Source of the DNA: Cristatella mucedo
Lineage: Eukaryota > Bryozoa > Phylactolaemata > Cristatellidae
Direction of reading: 5' to 3'
DNA: 64,000 nucleotides
NCBI GenBank assembly: GCA_009760855.2
Contig: WPIO01000109.1
Coordinates: forward strand, 1,140,501 to 1,204,500
Under the pieces are notes generated by a model. The model was given only the letters and a program-made list of their open reading frames with translations, was not told the DNA's origin and did not search any database. Below are positions 35,505 through 46,860 of this stretch, piece after piece. Each line of letters starts with the position of its first letter. The first letter of the stretch is position 1. The translations under genes were made by a program, and so were the position numbers.

Positions 35505-36254
35505 TCACTTATACTTGTGAATTACTGAGGACCACTGAATTTGTTGGTGGGCTACCGGTTTTATTGTTAATGAAAACCAAGTTTTCTTTGTTTCCTCGGC
35601 AAGCCTATACCCCGTAGTGCCATCCCTAAAGGTCCACTCATACCCAAACCTAGCATAACTAACCAGCCATTTCTTAATTCGATCATAGATCTCAGTCAGC
35701 AACCTGTCGTCCCACCAATGCTATGCAGGCACTCAGCTGCACTGCTGCCGAGACTGTGAGCCAAAGACTACCTGTGACCCACATCTGGCTTCAACACGAT
35801 CCGTGAAGCACACCAACGACGAGGCCCTGCAAACTCTGGAAAGCGAGTCAATCTCACTGCTCAAGGCGCCGACATAGCTTGCTCCCAACTGTGCATTAAC
35901 AAGCTCACTGACATGTTTTTTATGGGATGCTGCTTCCTGCCTAGCAATGCTGAGAAACCGACCGTCCTTCTTTGGACTTTGCTTGGACTGCATAGCCATT
36001 TTGCATCGCCTGTTTTTTAAACAGCCTTTTAATACCGCGAAGTTCCCGATGCCTCTAGACTTACCCTCTAGGCCGTCAGCGATGCAGCGACCACTGACTA
36101 TCAGCTTGCCATCTGTGACGAAACTCCTTCCCAAGATCCCGACAGCCCTCTTGTTTTGGCAGACAATGGACACTTCTTTCCCAACGATTCGCCTAAGCTG
36201 TTGCATTCTTATCTGCCAGCCTTTCGGACTGATCGAGCCTTTTCTCGGAGGCTC
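35505..36254 (-). pseudogene. Unidentified reverse-strand coding remnant
   Basis: A 157-codon frame (36206-35733) is followed after two closely spaced stop codons by 66 more open codons in the same frame (35702-35505). That is unusually long for this region. The first part is rich in Lys, Arg and Ser, and the second is aromatic (KKWLVSYARFGYEWTFRDG). I recognise no domain. It could be a gag or ORF1 fragment of a retroelement or an old host gene piece. An 106-codon forward frame overlaps it, so the coding strand is uncertain. Confidence 0.35.
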
Positions 36255-36295
36255 TCACATACGTTGATGGAATGAATCATAAAAATGTAAAATGT

Positions 36296-37285
36296 AATAA
36301 ATCTCTATCAGTAACTCCAAAAAGGCATATAGACTAAGCGGATGTTATGCAGTAAAGTTTTGTATAGCACACTCACAGCCTAAGCGGCTTTTGGCAAGCA
36401 TTCCATAACCAACAGACTTCTTCTCACGCAACAAGGTGGGAAGCATAGCAGAGTCAGGACGGCAGTTGAGGTAGTGAGTACCAGGGATGTCGCAGCTCAG
36501 TACAGCTGAAAGTGATGAGCCATAGTCGGCAAATGGAGAGTATAGGTCGTTTCGTAAGAATGTTGGAAGCGATTTCCACAGTCTAGTACCTGCTGAGCTA
36601 AAGCTTCTGTCGCCAACGGTTTTTCGTAGGAGGAAAGGAACAGCTAATTTATCGTCTCTAAAGGACCTCAGGACACGAAGTGTCTGAGACTGGTGCAACA
36701 GTTCAGAAAGGTACAGAGGAGTCAAGCCATGGCTGGCCTTGCGGGTCAGCTTCAGAACTTTGCTGCTCTGCATCTGTTTATCAACCAGCAGCCATGATAG
36801 CTCTTTTTGCAATGTGGACACGCAGTCAAATGCCTCGGACTTGAAAACTAGCTTTACAGCCAGATTTATAGTCACCTGCAGTGGCCTAGTGGATTCCTTT
36901 TGCAGCCCAGCCAATAGGGAATTACAATAATCAAGCCGAGATAGTACTAAGGAGCTAGTAAAATGTGTTCCAAGCCACTTTGGAAAACAGCTCCTAATGT
37001 TAGATAGGGATTGGCCGTGATGACAAGCTGCAGAAGATTTTTTGAATACAGATTTTAAAATTTAGGCAGCTGTCGAAAATGACACCTAAATTTTGAGCAT
37101 GTGGTGATGATCGCACTACAGCATCACCTATTAGAAGAGTAGAGCCTTTTAATCCAGCCACATGCTAAAGGTGCCCTACGAGCAGCCGTTGGGTTTTATT
37201 GTCATTTAGTTTCAAAAAGTTTGCTGACGTCCAGGATCGAACGTCGCCAAAGCGGCATTCAGTTTATCATTTGAGTGATGACCCG
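36296..37285 (-). pseudogene. LINE-A, 5'-truncated copy
   Basis: The reverse frame 36914-36345 (189 codons) covers the LINE-A C-terminal region (ELSWLLVDKQMQSSKVLKLT, FLLRKTVGDRSFSSAGTRLW). Upstream, to about 37285, broken frames reach the LKLNDDKT region. The 3' UTR ends at 36296 next to a short A/T-rich tail (TAATAAAT). It is moderately diverged. Confidence 0.8.
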
Positions 37286-37387
37286 ATTATGAACCAACCG
37301 TCTCAAAGAACATTCTAAGCCAAAAAAGGCATTCGCCGAGCTCGAGCCCGCCATCGTCTACTGACTTCAGTAAAGGATAAAAAAGCA

Positions 37388-37528
37388 AGCTGATTAAACT
37401 GCCTCTTTTTGTACATTAACAAAAGAGCGTTTACGGCTATTACCACCGCTTGCGGTGGCAAGAAAGGATCGCCCACCGCACGAATCGAACCCACGACCCT
37501 GGGATCGAGGTCGTGAAAGCAAAGGCGG
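37388..37528 (-). mobile_element. SINE-B, copy 1
   Basis: On the reverse strand, CTTTCACGACCTCGATCCCA and a B box GGGTTCGATTCG are followed by GGCGATCC, a GC-rich hairpin (CCACCGCAAGCGGTGG), TAGCCGTAAACGCTC and an A/T-rich end. The order matches copies at 40081-40245 and 54820-54960. The A-box half is truncated here. The best interpretation is a tRNA-derived SINE. Confidence 0.65.
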
Positions 37529-39892
37529 AAATTCATTCATAAATACGTGAGTCTAAATGCAATCCTGCAAGCCTCTGCTGTTTCAGTGCTCTTCCTCCCT
37601 TCCCACGAGGCGGAGCTATAAGGCTACGAAAATGCTTCGGAAGCGACGAAATTGCATGCGAATTTCGGTAAGGAGCCATTTCTAGTTTACTGGATGCCAA
37701 TGCTGTATTAGTGGTGAGCAGTGATGACACACTAGGTGAGGTGGTTAATTTTAACTACCTCGGTCGCAATGTCCTTGGTTTGAAACCGGCGGTTAGTGAT
37801 CATTTATTGGTGTTGCTTTGGATGGTGCTAGTGGAAAAGGCTCTTCAGTGGTAATACAAAAGACGCTTGAGAATAAGCTTGAAAGCGCTAAATGATCATC
37901 ATTAGGAACTTGCTAGATAATGACAAATTTGGTAACTCATGATCAGAAATAGTAATTCTTAATAGGTTCTTACCGCATGCAGTGATATATATGGCGTGAT
38001 AGGTAGGCCAACGTCTTACTTCTCAGAGAGAAAAGAATCACACGCTACGATCGGAGATTCATGCTACAATTAGCTGCAGAAAGAAGGCAGTTGACTTCTC
38101 GGATTTTTTTACAGCTCGATAACAATTTTATGTGACTCTGTCGTTAAACGTCACTCCTTTGCCGTCATTTTCCAGGGTTGACAATCAGGAATGAACTTAC
38201 AAAACACGTTCACAATCACCCTCTCATTGGCAGATACATATTTTCGCATAATGTAATATAAAAAATTGCCCTTGTTAAATTAGATGTAGTGAACTTTGTG
38301 ATTTTAACGATTTTCTAATTCAAAACATCGGTAACCGGATATGTCATTTCATAAAATTTACATCGCACGAACTGTTACATTGCTGCTTTAGTCAGTGGAA
38401 CTCTAGGCTTTACAGATAATGGTAGGCTACGCTTGGAGCTATATACAGTGTGTGTAGATGCTGCTCTCATACTGCCAATAGAATGGGCTAGGTTTCGCGA
38501 CATGGATTAGTTTATTAAGGTGTGGACGCTCTCCATTACCGCCTTGATATGCTTCAATCAGTGCATCTAGCTTATATCGAGGCAGCAACAAGTAGTTATT
38601 GGCTTTTTAAGCCTTCCGTCTTTAGCCATATTTAGCATTGATTTAGAATTCACCTTGAGTTTTCTCAGGACGCTTTATCAATTGTATTGTGGTATTATTA
38701 GTCCTCGGTTGCTGGTGTACCAGGAGGCAATACTAGGAGGTTCTATGAACGACTTCCTTTACCAGAGGCTGAGCAACAGGTGTTTTCTGCGGCTAAAACT
38801 GCATTAGCGCATCAACCTAATCAGAAAAATGGGTTTGTGGTAGAGGCTGTGATTTATTGAAGCGATAAGTATTCCCACGACACTGCATGGTGTTTCGAGC
38901 AGCACGGCCGCACTTTTCCGGACCAGTGGTTCCAATCATGACGAACTTGTTTCCCTAATTAATAAAGAAGTTCACGTGGTCGACCAACTGCCGAGCAGCA
39001 GGAAGGCGAGTCAGCAGACGCTAAGTTACCTTTAGTATATAGTCCAATTTGCAGGTTTCCGGGAACTTCTAGAGGTTGCATCTTTTTCAAACCTATTTTC
39101 AGGTGAATATCGATAAATTCACGGTGAAGTTTAATCCAGTTGTTACAGTAAACTCTCCGAGAACTTTCTTGTGGCATTATTAAGTGCCAGATCGATTAAA
39201 TTGTCGCTTGTTGCAACTCATATTTGATATCTTCTCCCACGTGGCCTGCACAGGCTGCTCATAAAATGGAGCTATCGCTTGAATCCGTGTCACAGCCATA
39301 GTGCCGGCCGGTTTCACCTAGACCTGCAGTTCAGCACTGACTGAGTGAGGACACTCCCTCTATTTTTGGAGTTGGAACACGGCTGCATGGCTTCATGTCA
39401 TATGTACCTAAGCCAATAGGCTTCTGGGAAAGCCGCAGCAGCTACGACTGTTCATAGAGCGAACAGTAAACACAAGCCAGTTATATTAATATTAGAATGC
39501 AAGTAGGGTTGCTTCGCCAATAGTAGTAGTTTCGGACTGGAATATATTTAACAAGCTTGTAGCTTTGTTCATTTTTCGTATTAGCTACGGTCTATGCTCT
39601 GTTTTCGGGAAGCCTTATTAGGCGTAGTTTTTTCAAAACTCGATGGCTTCACCATAGGACTTTGTCAAACAAATATACCCAGGTCTAATATAGCATTGTT
39701 CGCTTTAACCCAGAGTGTATCCCGGGCCAGGGTGTACAATACAGGAGTGAATATTCTAAGCTCAAGCTGCGGATTTAGATACGGTTCTAAAGAGATCATG
39801 CCATCTTACAGCACAATACAATCTATCTAGAGCTGAAGGCGATAGTGCAACATCCGGGAACACGATGCGGAATTCCCGAGTAGCAAGCTAAG
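37529..39892. other. No recognisable gene
   Basis: A weak LINE-B tail-like string lies at 38640-38700 (GAGTTTTCTCAGGACGCTTT, then TGGTATTATTA). A reverse 72-codon frame at 39177-38959 looks protein-like in composition but matches no family I know. The rest is AT-rich and featureless. Confidence 0.35.
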
Positions 39893-40079
39893 GACTGCCA
39901 TACCTCTCCGCACTTTCTGTGCAGACAGACTTCCTCAGGTTTTTGGTGCACCTCCAATGCTACTTACGAAAAGGAGGAGTGCACCGTCGTTTTCACATGC
40001 AACCCGCATTAGTGTAGTCAGTCTCACTACTCGAATAGAAAGCAAAAATAAAAATAAAATGAAAATAAAAATAAAAATT
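39893..40079 (+). repeat. Repeat R3, copy 2, with (AAAAT)n
   Basis: GACTGCCATACCTCTC, TTTTTGGTGCACCTCCAA and GGAGTGCACCGTCGTTTTC match R3 copy 3. It then changes into an A-rich AAAAT repeat at 40034-40079, and SINE-B follows immediately. The A-rich run might be the tail of the SINE-B at 40081 (reverse strand: TTTTA-type). Confidence 0.55.
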
Positions 40080-40080
40080 A

Positions 40081-40245
40081 GCTGACTTAACAGCCTATTT
40101 TGTAAAGCGTCAGAAGAGCCTTTACGGCTATCTCCACAGCTTGCAGTAGCTATAAAGAATCGCCCACCGCATAATTCGAACTATCGAACTTGGGCAGAGG
40201 TCGTGAAAAGCAACCACCTAGTGAGCCGTTACGGCTCACCGACTG
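40081..40245 (-). mobile_element. SINE-B, copy 2 (most complete)
   Basis: On the reverse strand it reads GGCTCACTAGGTGGTTGC (A-box region), TTTTCACGACCTC and a B-box-like GTTCGAATTAT. Then come GGCGATTCTTTATAGC, TAGCCGTAAAGGCTC and an A/T-rich 3' end. It lies between two R3 copies, as if inserted into R3. Confidence 0.65.
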
Positions 40246-40495
40246 CCACATCTCTCGACACTTTTTTTTGTAGATATTCTCAGATAATTGGTGCATCCTC
40301 CAAGTTGTCTTACAAACAAAAAGGAGTGCACCATCGTTTTGATATGCCACCCACAGTAGTTCAGTAGTAGTACTACTCATGCAATGTGCAAAGGACGGAA
40401 GCTAGCAGCCGACGGTAAGGCCGATGCACTCGATATTCTGCAAGTGGCTCTACCAATAAAAAAACATTTGTAGCAGCACAATTATATACTGTATA
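40240..40495 (+). repeat. Repeat R3, copy 3 (most complete)
   Basis: It runs from GACTGCCACATCTCTCG to the TATATACTGTATA end. It shares the middle with copy 2 and the right half with copy 1 (8724-8918). Length is about 255 bp. No tRNA boxes or terminal inverted repeats are seen. Confidence 0.6.
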
Positions 40496-40654
40496 ATGCA
40501 GCTGATATACCAGGGTGGCCTTATGGTGAATTCCTAGCAAACATGCAGAAACAGAGCCTCAGCACTACGCACTGCACTCACCTACCGACCGTAGCTTTGA
40601 GACCCCGAATGTAGTCATGCATTAGGCTTATATAGCAGCCACCGTCTCATAATC

Positions 40655-40745
40655 ATTGACATCTATCGGCAGAGCTCCTAGTTTTCAATCGAGGCTAGCT
40701 GCAATGCTGTTAGTTGATAATCGCCGGTATTGCACCATTCCCTCC
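40655..40745. repeat. Short repeat R4, copy 1
   Basis: TTCTCAATCGAGGTTCAGCT-like sequence, followed by a conserved GTAGTT-AAATCGC-GG-ATT string, pairs with 42105-42190. It is unclassified and short. Confidence 0.4.
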
Positions 40746-42104
40746 TTTGAAGCACTCCATTATCATAGAAGTGGTAGTTCACAGGCATGGAGCTTCCGTG
40801 ACAGCACAAATCGAGCTTGCAGCTTCGGATGTTTTTTCGGTGTCTTTGTGAAGCCGTCCATTGGCAAATTGCGGCAATGGAGCAGTCCCCATAAACCAGA
40901 TTGTTTCGTCGTGGAGCAATCCGCCACGATCCGTAATTAATACAAAAGTACTCCAATGATCCCATTTCAGTCTTTACATCGACCGTTTAAAGCCCCGTTT
41001 AAGCATCGCCACAAAGATTAGCTTTATCTTTGTGTAAAACTCTCATACCACATCTTCGACGTACCTAAAGCTGACTTATCCCTACCGTTCACAAAGAAAA
41101 AACTAAGACCATCAGAAGAAAACTAACTGCTTTGATGACGAATGTGAAACCGGAATGAAACCGGTTGTTCCAGATGAAACACACAAGTAACTACATAAGC
41201 CCGATGAAGCACGACAAATAAATGGCCTTTCCTATTAATCTACAGACACAAGAAAACAGATAAAAGACAGATTGGCTCTTGTCACATCAGAGGAGGAAGA
41301 GCTACGTATATTAAAAATAAAAAATATCAAGTCGGACTCTCCGTCTGAGCCATGTCTATCGTACTTATAAAGAAATCGTGCATTTTTATCTGACCACTTC
41401 TCTGCAAACACGAGCCCAAGGCCAACCATGTAGCATGTCATCTAAACCTCCCTAGAACCATCGAATGTCACTTCTCGACGAATATCACCTGTCAAAGATC
41501 CGATTGTGATCAGTCCTCGGCACTGATCTATAATTTATCATGTAGGTTTGAACACCAGCACCATTTCTTTACCAGGACTGGAGAGCAAGCGAACGTAAAA
41601 AAACACACTATTAGTACCCTCGTGTCAGTTTTTAACCTTAAACAATACAACTCCAAATGTCCCAACCGAATGAAGTACTTCTCCTCATTCCGACGCGAAC
41701 TAGAGAAATCTGTCCACATCCTTTATCATCTAGGCTCACGACGGAAAAGAGCGGCATGCGTAATATGTCACAATTTTCTTAGAACAAATAACGAGAATAT
41801 CGTCTTTCTCTTTCTTTGACCAAGTACATAAGCATGTCAGATCAGGACGTTATCTCGCATGATTTAAATAATATAACACATTTTCAAATGTATCCATAAA
41901 TATTAAACAGACATAAGCAATTTAGAAAATGACTCAACTTACACCGTCTATGTACCGCTTCAGGATTCTCAAAATTAGTTGCATAAAACAAAAAGCATCG
42001 TAGTTGCGCGCAATAGCTGACATGATCAATAACCAATACGAATAATAAAACATAATGCTGCTCATAAGCCCCAACTTATCCTGCGAGTTCATAAACGTTC
42101 TCAT
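40746..42104. other. No recognisable gene
   Basis: AT-rich sequence with only short, motif-less frames on both strands. No tandem or dispersed repeats are visible at this scale. Confidence 0.4.
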
Positions 42105-42190
42105 TCAACGGCGAAGCTCATAGTTCTCAATCGAGGTTCAGCTGTCAAGTTTGTAGTTCAAAATCGCGGGACATTACGCCGTCCAGGGGA
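42105..42190. repeat. Short repeat R4, copy 2
   Basis: CGGCGAAGCTCATAGTTCTC matches the CGGCAGAGCTCCTAGTTTTC of copy 1, and the next 60 bases remain similar. It lies at the left edge of the GC-rich coding-like region. Confidence 0.4.
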
Positions 42191-42631
42191 GTGGGATCAT
42201 TGTCTGATTCCCAGCGGCCCGACGTCGACTATCGTCAGTGTAACGGGCCGACCGGAGCAGCCGAACGGTCACTAGCGGTCCGAGTAGCTTGTCCAAAGCC
42301 GTAGGAGGTAGGATCGGGAAAATACCCAGCAAGGATTCAACGACTGAAACGATTAGCGGACTTGATTAATGCAAACAGCATTTCCGACCATCAAGGCACT
42401 GAAGTTTTGGAAAGGACAACTGTCTTTTCTTCGTCTGGTTGGATTGTAGCCACTGAAATCCAACGGGAGACCAACGCCGCCTCTCCGTGATGCTAACAAC
42501 GGAGCGAATTCGTCCGTAAAGCAAAGTGTAGCACAGGGTGTGCTGAAAAATTGTATCTCAACGTTCAATCGTGATTGTCTCTAGGCGATTCTTGGCAATT
42601 CCTCATTACGAGCGATCTCTTCCCGAGCGAA

Positions 42632-43990
42632 GATGTGGCTCCTTTCGAGAAAAAGCGGCAGGAGCTTAGAAGATTGGCTAGCCGAGACTCGTAGAGAATG
42701 TATTCACCTGACGCCAGCCATGCACGCCGATCTCGTCGATAAGCATATTATCAAGAAGTCGGCGGAAGTATGGTGAGTAAGAAGATTATTGGGCCGCGGT
42801 ACATGCTCCAAAGAGCTGCCGCCGGATGTCGTCGCCGAAGCGAAGCGAAAGCTTCGCCAAAATAACCTGAGCGCGGGCGAGTTGAGCAGCTACGTCTCGT
42901 TTATCGAGCAGGATCTCCTGAGGACACAGCCAGAGTTCTTCCACAGACGCAAGCTCGCGAACCAGTCGCCTTCTGCCGGCAGCAGCGGCCACGGTTCGGT
43001 GGAACTGAAAAAACTCACTGCCAGTCTGCCGATCACCGTTGCAACGGCTGCTGTCGTTTGTACTACCGCATCGTTCGAGGACTGCTTTAGGCGTGCTCCG
43101 AGGGCACTCTCGGTAGGCGCTCCTGTCGCTAGACTTTAGCCTCAGAACCCAGCTGCAGGATGCACCGATGACGTACAGCTTAACTGCATCCAGGTGCAGC
43201 ACGACTCGTCGTCAGTTCGCTCGCTTAGCTGCGAATCGTAGTGCGATTGCCAAGCGTTAGCCCCCACCATTTACGGCCGCCATGAACGCCGTTGAAGCGT
43301 CTCTGCCCAGCAACTGGGAGCCAGAGCGCTCGCAAGAGCTCAAGACGGAACTCTTAGGTGCCGAGCTTCGCTTCGATGCGGAAGGCATTACTCTCGAGGA
43401 AGAACGGTGTAGCACCGCCACTGCCGCAACGGAAGAAATTATAAAGAGGCACAGGCTTCGGCCAAAGCAGGCCGCCACGAAGCAGCGGCCGAAGATAGCC
43501 AGCAGTTTGCCAAACTCGACGGCATGCGGCTCAGCGTCGCCACAGAGGTAAAAATGGTTCGGCCCGAACACGACCCTGAGCTATGAGCGACGCTGCCCCG
43601 ACGCTGATTCATAGATGGCTGAGCCCAAGCTGGTCGCTGAGCGACGCCGAGCAGTGGAAGATTTCCAGAGAACGCGTTTGGCCCTCAATTAATTTTGACG
43701 GCGTTCCGTCGTTGAGCTGAACGAGGCGCGCGAAGCTCTCACCGAAGAGCAGCGTCGAGCCAATGCCTTGGCAGTGACGCTGGCCGCCAGACAGGCCGAA
43801 GCTATAGCCGCGCCGTTGAAGAACTGCGAAAGTTACAAACTGCAACTGGCTCAGAGAGGCAGTCCGCTTCGGCGGAAACAGAAAAAAATCGGACGGAGTC
43901 TGCAGAAGAGCAGGTCTGCTTCACTGCAGATTTGTTTGAGGCTTGGACAGCTCACCGAGGTAGCTCACCGAAGATCGACGCTGCTTAGAT
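42632..43990 (+). pseudogene. Broken coiled-coil coding remnant
   Basis: This region is distinctly GC-richer than its surroundings, and the forward strand shows a chain of charged, Ala/Glu/Arg-rich segments in changing frames. They are MWLLSRKSGRSLEDWLAETR (42632), LPPDVVAEAKRKLRQNNLSA (42810), a segment at 43282 with ELKTELLGAELRFDAEG, MAEPKLVAERRRAVEDFQRT (43616) and EALTEEQRRANALAVTLAAR (about 43730). The composition suggests long amphipathic helices. At least three frame breaks and several stops exist. I cannot name the protein. A retroelement gag/ORF1 or a structural coiled-coil gene are the two options. A GTGAGTAAG near 42774 resembles a 5' splice site. Confidence 0.4.
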
Positions 43991-44011
43991 AAATAGCTTC
44001 AGAAGCTTGTA

Positions 44012-44440
44012 GTTTGGTTGCTGTCGCGCTCTGCACAAAACACCAGCCGACGAGCAACACCGCCAGTTTATTCGACTACTCACCGAGAAGTCGGAAGCGA
44101 TCCTGCCCTCCGGCTGACGCTCACCAGCTTCTCTCGTCTGCAGTACTGAAAGGCTGCGCTCTGATTCGCTAGCGTTGCCGTAAACGCCTAGCTGCACTCC
44201 GATTGGCTAGTCGGTGGTCGGGAGTGCCACCCAGCCTAGTACTGGCCGGTAATGCCTTTAGGCTCGGTGCCGTCGTAGGCAGGGGTATGCATAAACGGAG
44301 CCGCATGCCCGCCGGACCTGGAGATAAATCTACGGCGCATTCTCCACTGTTTGGCAGCCAGAATGCTAAACAGTAAGCACGCAGTCTTCATAGCGTGCCG
44401 GTGGTCTCAGGCCGTATCTTGGCCGTAGCTGTCAGCTCGG
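44012..44440 (-). mobile_element. LTR-like fragment related to the Gypsy-1 LTR
   Basis: The first 65 bases on the plus strand (TGTAGTTTGGTTGCTGTCGC, then CAGCCGACGAGCAACACCGC and TTTATT at 44067-44072) parallel the Gypsy-1 5' LTR end at 50514-50566. The reverse AATAAA sits at the same distance from the end. The remainder is unlike that LTR. The other boundary is uncertain and is set just before the LINE-A tail. Confidence 0.45.
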
Positions 44441-44449
44441 CTAGTCAGC

Positions 44450-46729
44450 TATGTAATGTAATGTAATGTATCTCCGTCTGTAACTCCAAAAAGTCATAAA
44501 GACCATGTGGGCGTTACGCAGGAAAGTTTTGTATAGCGCACTCACAGCCTAAGCGGCTTTTGATACGCATTCGGTAGCGAACAGACTTCGTCTCACGCAA
44601 CAAAGAGAAAGTGGAAAGCATAGCAGAGTCAGGAGAGCAGTTGAGGTAGTGAGTAGCATAGAAGTAGCAGTTCAGGACCGCTGAAAAAGATGTGCCATAG
44701 CCGGCAGTTGGAGAGTAGATGTCGTTTCGTAAGAATTGTGGAACCGAGTTCCACAGTCTAGGACCTGCAGAGCTAAAGCTTCTGTCGCCAACTGTCTTTA
44801 AGCAGAGGAATGGGACAGCTAATTTATTGTTCACACAGGGCCTCATGGCGCGAACAGGCTGAAACTGATGCAGCAGTTCAGCTACGTACGAAGGAGCCAA
44901 ACCATGGCGGGCGTTGTGGGTCAGCGTAAGAACTTTGCTCTGTATCCTTTGCTCAACCGGCAACCATCCTAGCTCTTTCAGCAGAGGTGACACGTGCTCA
45001 AACCGCTGGGACTTGAAGACCAGCATTGCAGCCATATTCATAGTCCGCTGTAGTGGCATAATAGCTTTCTTTGGTAGCCCAGCAAAAAAGGAATTACAAT
45101 AATCAAGCCGAGACAGAACTAAAGAGCTAGTTAAATATTTTACAAGCCACTGTGTCAGACAGCTTCTAATCGTGGATAGGGATCGGATGTGATGGCTAGC
45201 TGTAGAGGCAGTCTTCTGAATGAAGCTTTTGAAATTGAGGCAGCTGTCGAACACGACACCTAGATTACGAGCACGTGGTGAAGGTCGCACAATAGCATCA
45301 CCTATTAGAACAGCAAAGCCTTTTAATCCAGCCACACGCTTAGAATGTCCTATGAGCAGCAGTTCGGTTTTATCGTCATTTAATTTTAGGAAGTTTTCCG
45401 ACATCCAGGATCGAATATCGGCAAGGCAAGCATTCAGTTTCTCAGTTGCTGCAGCAGATTCCGACGGTTTAAATGACAAATAAAACTGAGTATCGTCAGC
45501 ATAGAAGTGATATCCTATTCCATGGGCCTTAATCACCTTTCCCAGAGGTTGTGTACAAATGGAGAACAGCAAGGGACCGAGTACAGACCCTTGAGGGGCT
45601 CCACAGGTGACCATTCTCATGTCTAAGACCTGACCCCAACACGACACGGATTGAACACGATCAGACAAGTATGATTTAAACCATGCCAGTGCTTCGTCTG
45701 CTAGACCGAGGGTTGTTCTCAATCGTTCAAGCAGAACTTCGTGATCAATGGTGTCGAAGGCAGCAGACAGATCTAGCAGAGTTAGGGCAGTGACATTCCC
45801 GTCGTCGTTGCCACGTAGAATGTCATTGTAAACACGGAGGAGAGCAGTGTCAGTAGAGTGCTGCCTCTTGAAACCTGATTGAAATTTTTCTGACATTCCA
45901 TTATTTTCAATATGTTAAACTAGTTGCTTAGAAACAATTTTTTCAAGAATCTTTTATAAGAACGGAAGAAGGGAAACTGGACGATAGTTTGCTAGGACCT
46001 CTGTGTCTAATCCAGGCTTTTTAAGAATAAGTCTAACGATTGCCGATTTGAAGGACTTACGAACGACCCCTTTTCCCAAAGAAGCATTAAGAATCTTGGT
46101 TATGGCAGGGCTCAGTTGGTCTACAAGTGAGGACCACAGAGATGAAGGTATAGGGTCTTCAGGAGACGAGCTCTTTTTGCTAGACCTTATTAAGGCAGCC
46201 ACATCAGAGGCAGAAACATCGGAGAACCTTTTAAGAAAGGTCACAGGTTGAGGAACGGCGATTGCTTTGGTCGGAGGGGGCTTAATGGAGGCATGAATGT
46301 GCACAATTTTTTCAGTAAAGAAGGCTGACAACTTTTTGGCTGAGCCCTTAATATCTGGGGAGTGAGACCTCACAGCATCGGCCAGTAAATGGTTTACTGT
46401 CTTATAAATCTGTTTAGTGTCCGACTGGCAGGAATTCAGTTTTCTAATAAAGAAAGAAGCCCTGGCTTTTTTAAGCTTTCGGGTGTAAACTTGAAGGAAG
46501 TCTTTAAAATTGACTAGGTCTGCCTCAGACCCCGATTTCTTGAAACAACGTTCCAGCCTGCGTTTAACAAGTCGCATCTTAAGGAGTTTTTTTGTAAATT
46601 GAAAGCAATCTCGACGACTTTGAACACGGATAGAGCGAACGGGAGCATGCTTGTCAAAAGCACTCCTGAGTGTCATGTTCATCGCATCAGTGAGGGTGTC
46701 GAGGCTGCCGGTCGAGTCTGAATGCAGAT
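44450..46729 (-). pseudogene. LINE-A ORF2, RT half (left part of a split element)
   Basis: This is the most complete LINE-A. The reverse frame 45896-44514 (460 codons) holds the RT: TLLDLSAAFDTIDHEVLLER, VTCGAPQGSVLGPLLF, YADD (residues 132-135, intact), LKLNDDKTELLLIGH and the whole C-terminal domain. Upstream in the same frame, after two TAA codons (near 45954 and 45913), the linker continues to 46729. There the Gypsy-1 insertion begins. The 3' end has a short repeat of TACAT-type (44450-44470). The endonuclease half lies beyond Gypsy-1 at 51000-52035 in the same frame. Confidence 0.9.
46725..46729. repeat. Target-site duplication of Gypsy-1, left copy
   Basis: CAGAT immediately precedes the TGTAGTT end of Gypsy-1. 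The identical CAGAT follows the AACTACA end at 51000-51004. Five bases is the usual size for Gypsy integrases. Confidence 0.9.
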
Positions 46730-46782
46730 TGTAGTTTGGTTGCACATACAATACATACATACGTACGTACATACGAGCTACA
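46730..46782 (-). repeat. Gypsy-1 3' LTR, mostly deleted
   Basis: Only 53 bases remain: the two LTR ends (TGTAGTTTGGTTGCACA and CATACGAGCTACA on the plus strand) with a TACA/TACG-type repeat between. The 5' LTR is 411-486 bp. The sequence just inside (46783-46805, CGCACCCTTGACCTTAAGGT) is probably the region of the polypurine tract. Confidence 0.75.
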
Positions 46783-46860
46783 CGCACCCTTGACCTTAAG
46801 GTCACAAGTTTGCAGCACCAACGCATGTAGCTGCAAGGTACAGAGCAACAATGTGCAAGT

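Noticed and set aside
38959-39177. 72-codon reverse frame suspected to be a Penelope or other RT
   Set aside because: No RT motif or endonuclease signature could be identified.
42786-43202. 138-codon reverse frame opposite the coiled-coil remnant
   Set aside because: The forward strand has the more protein-like helical composition; the reverse frame looks like a shadow.
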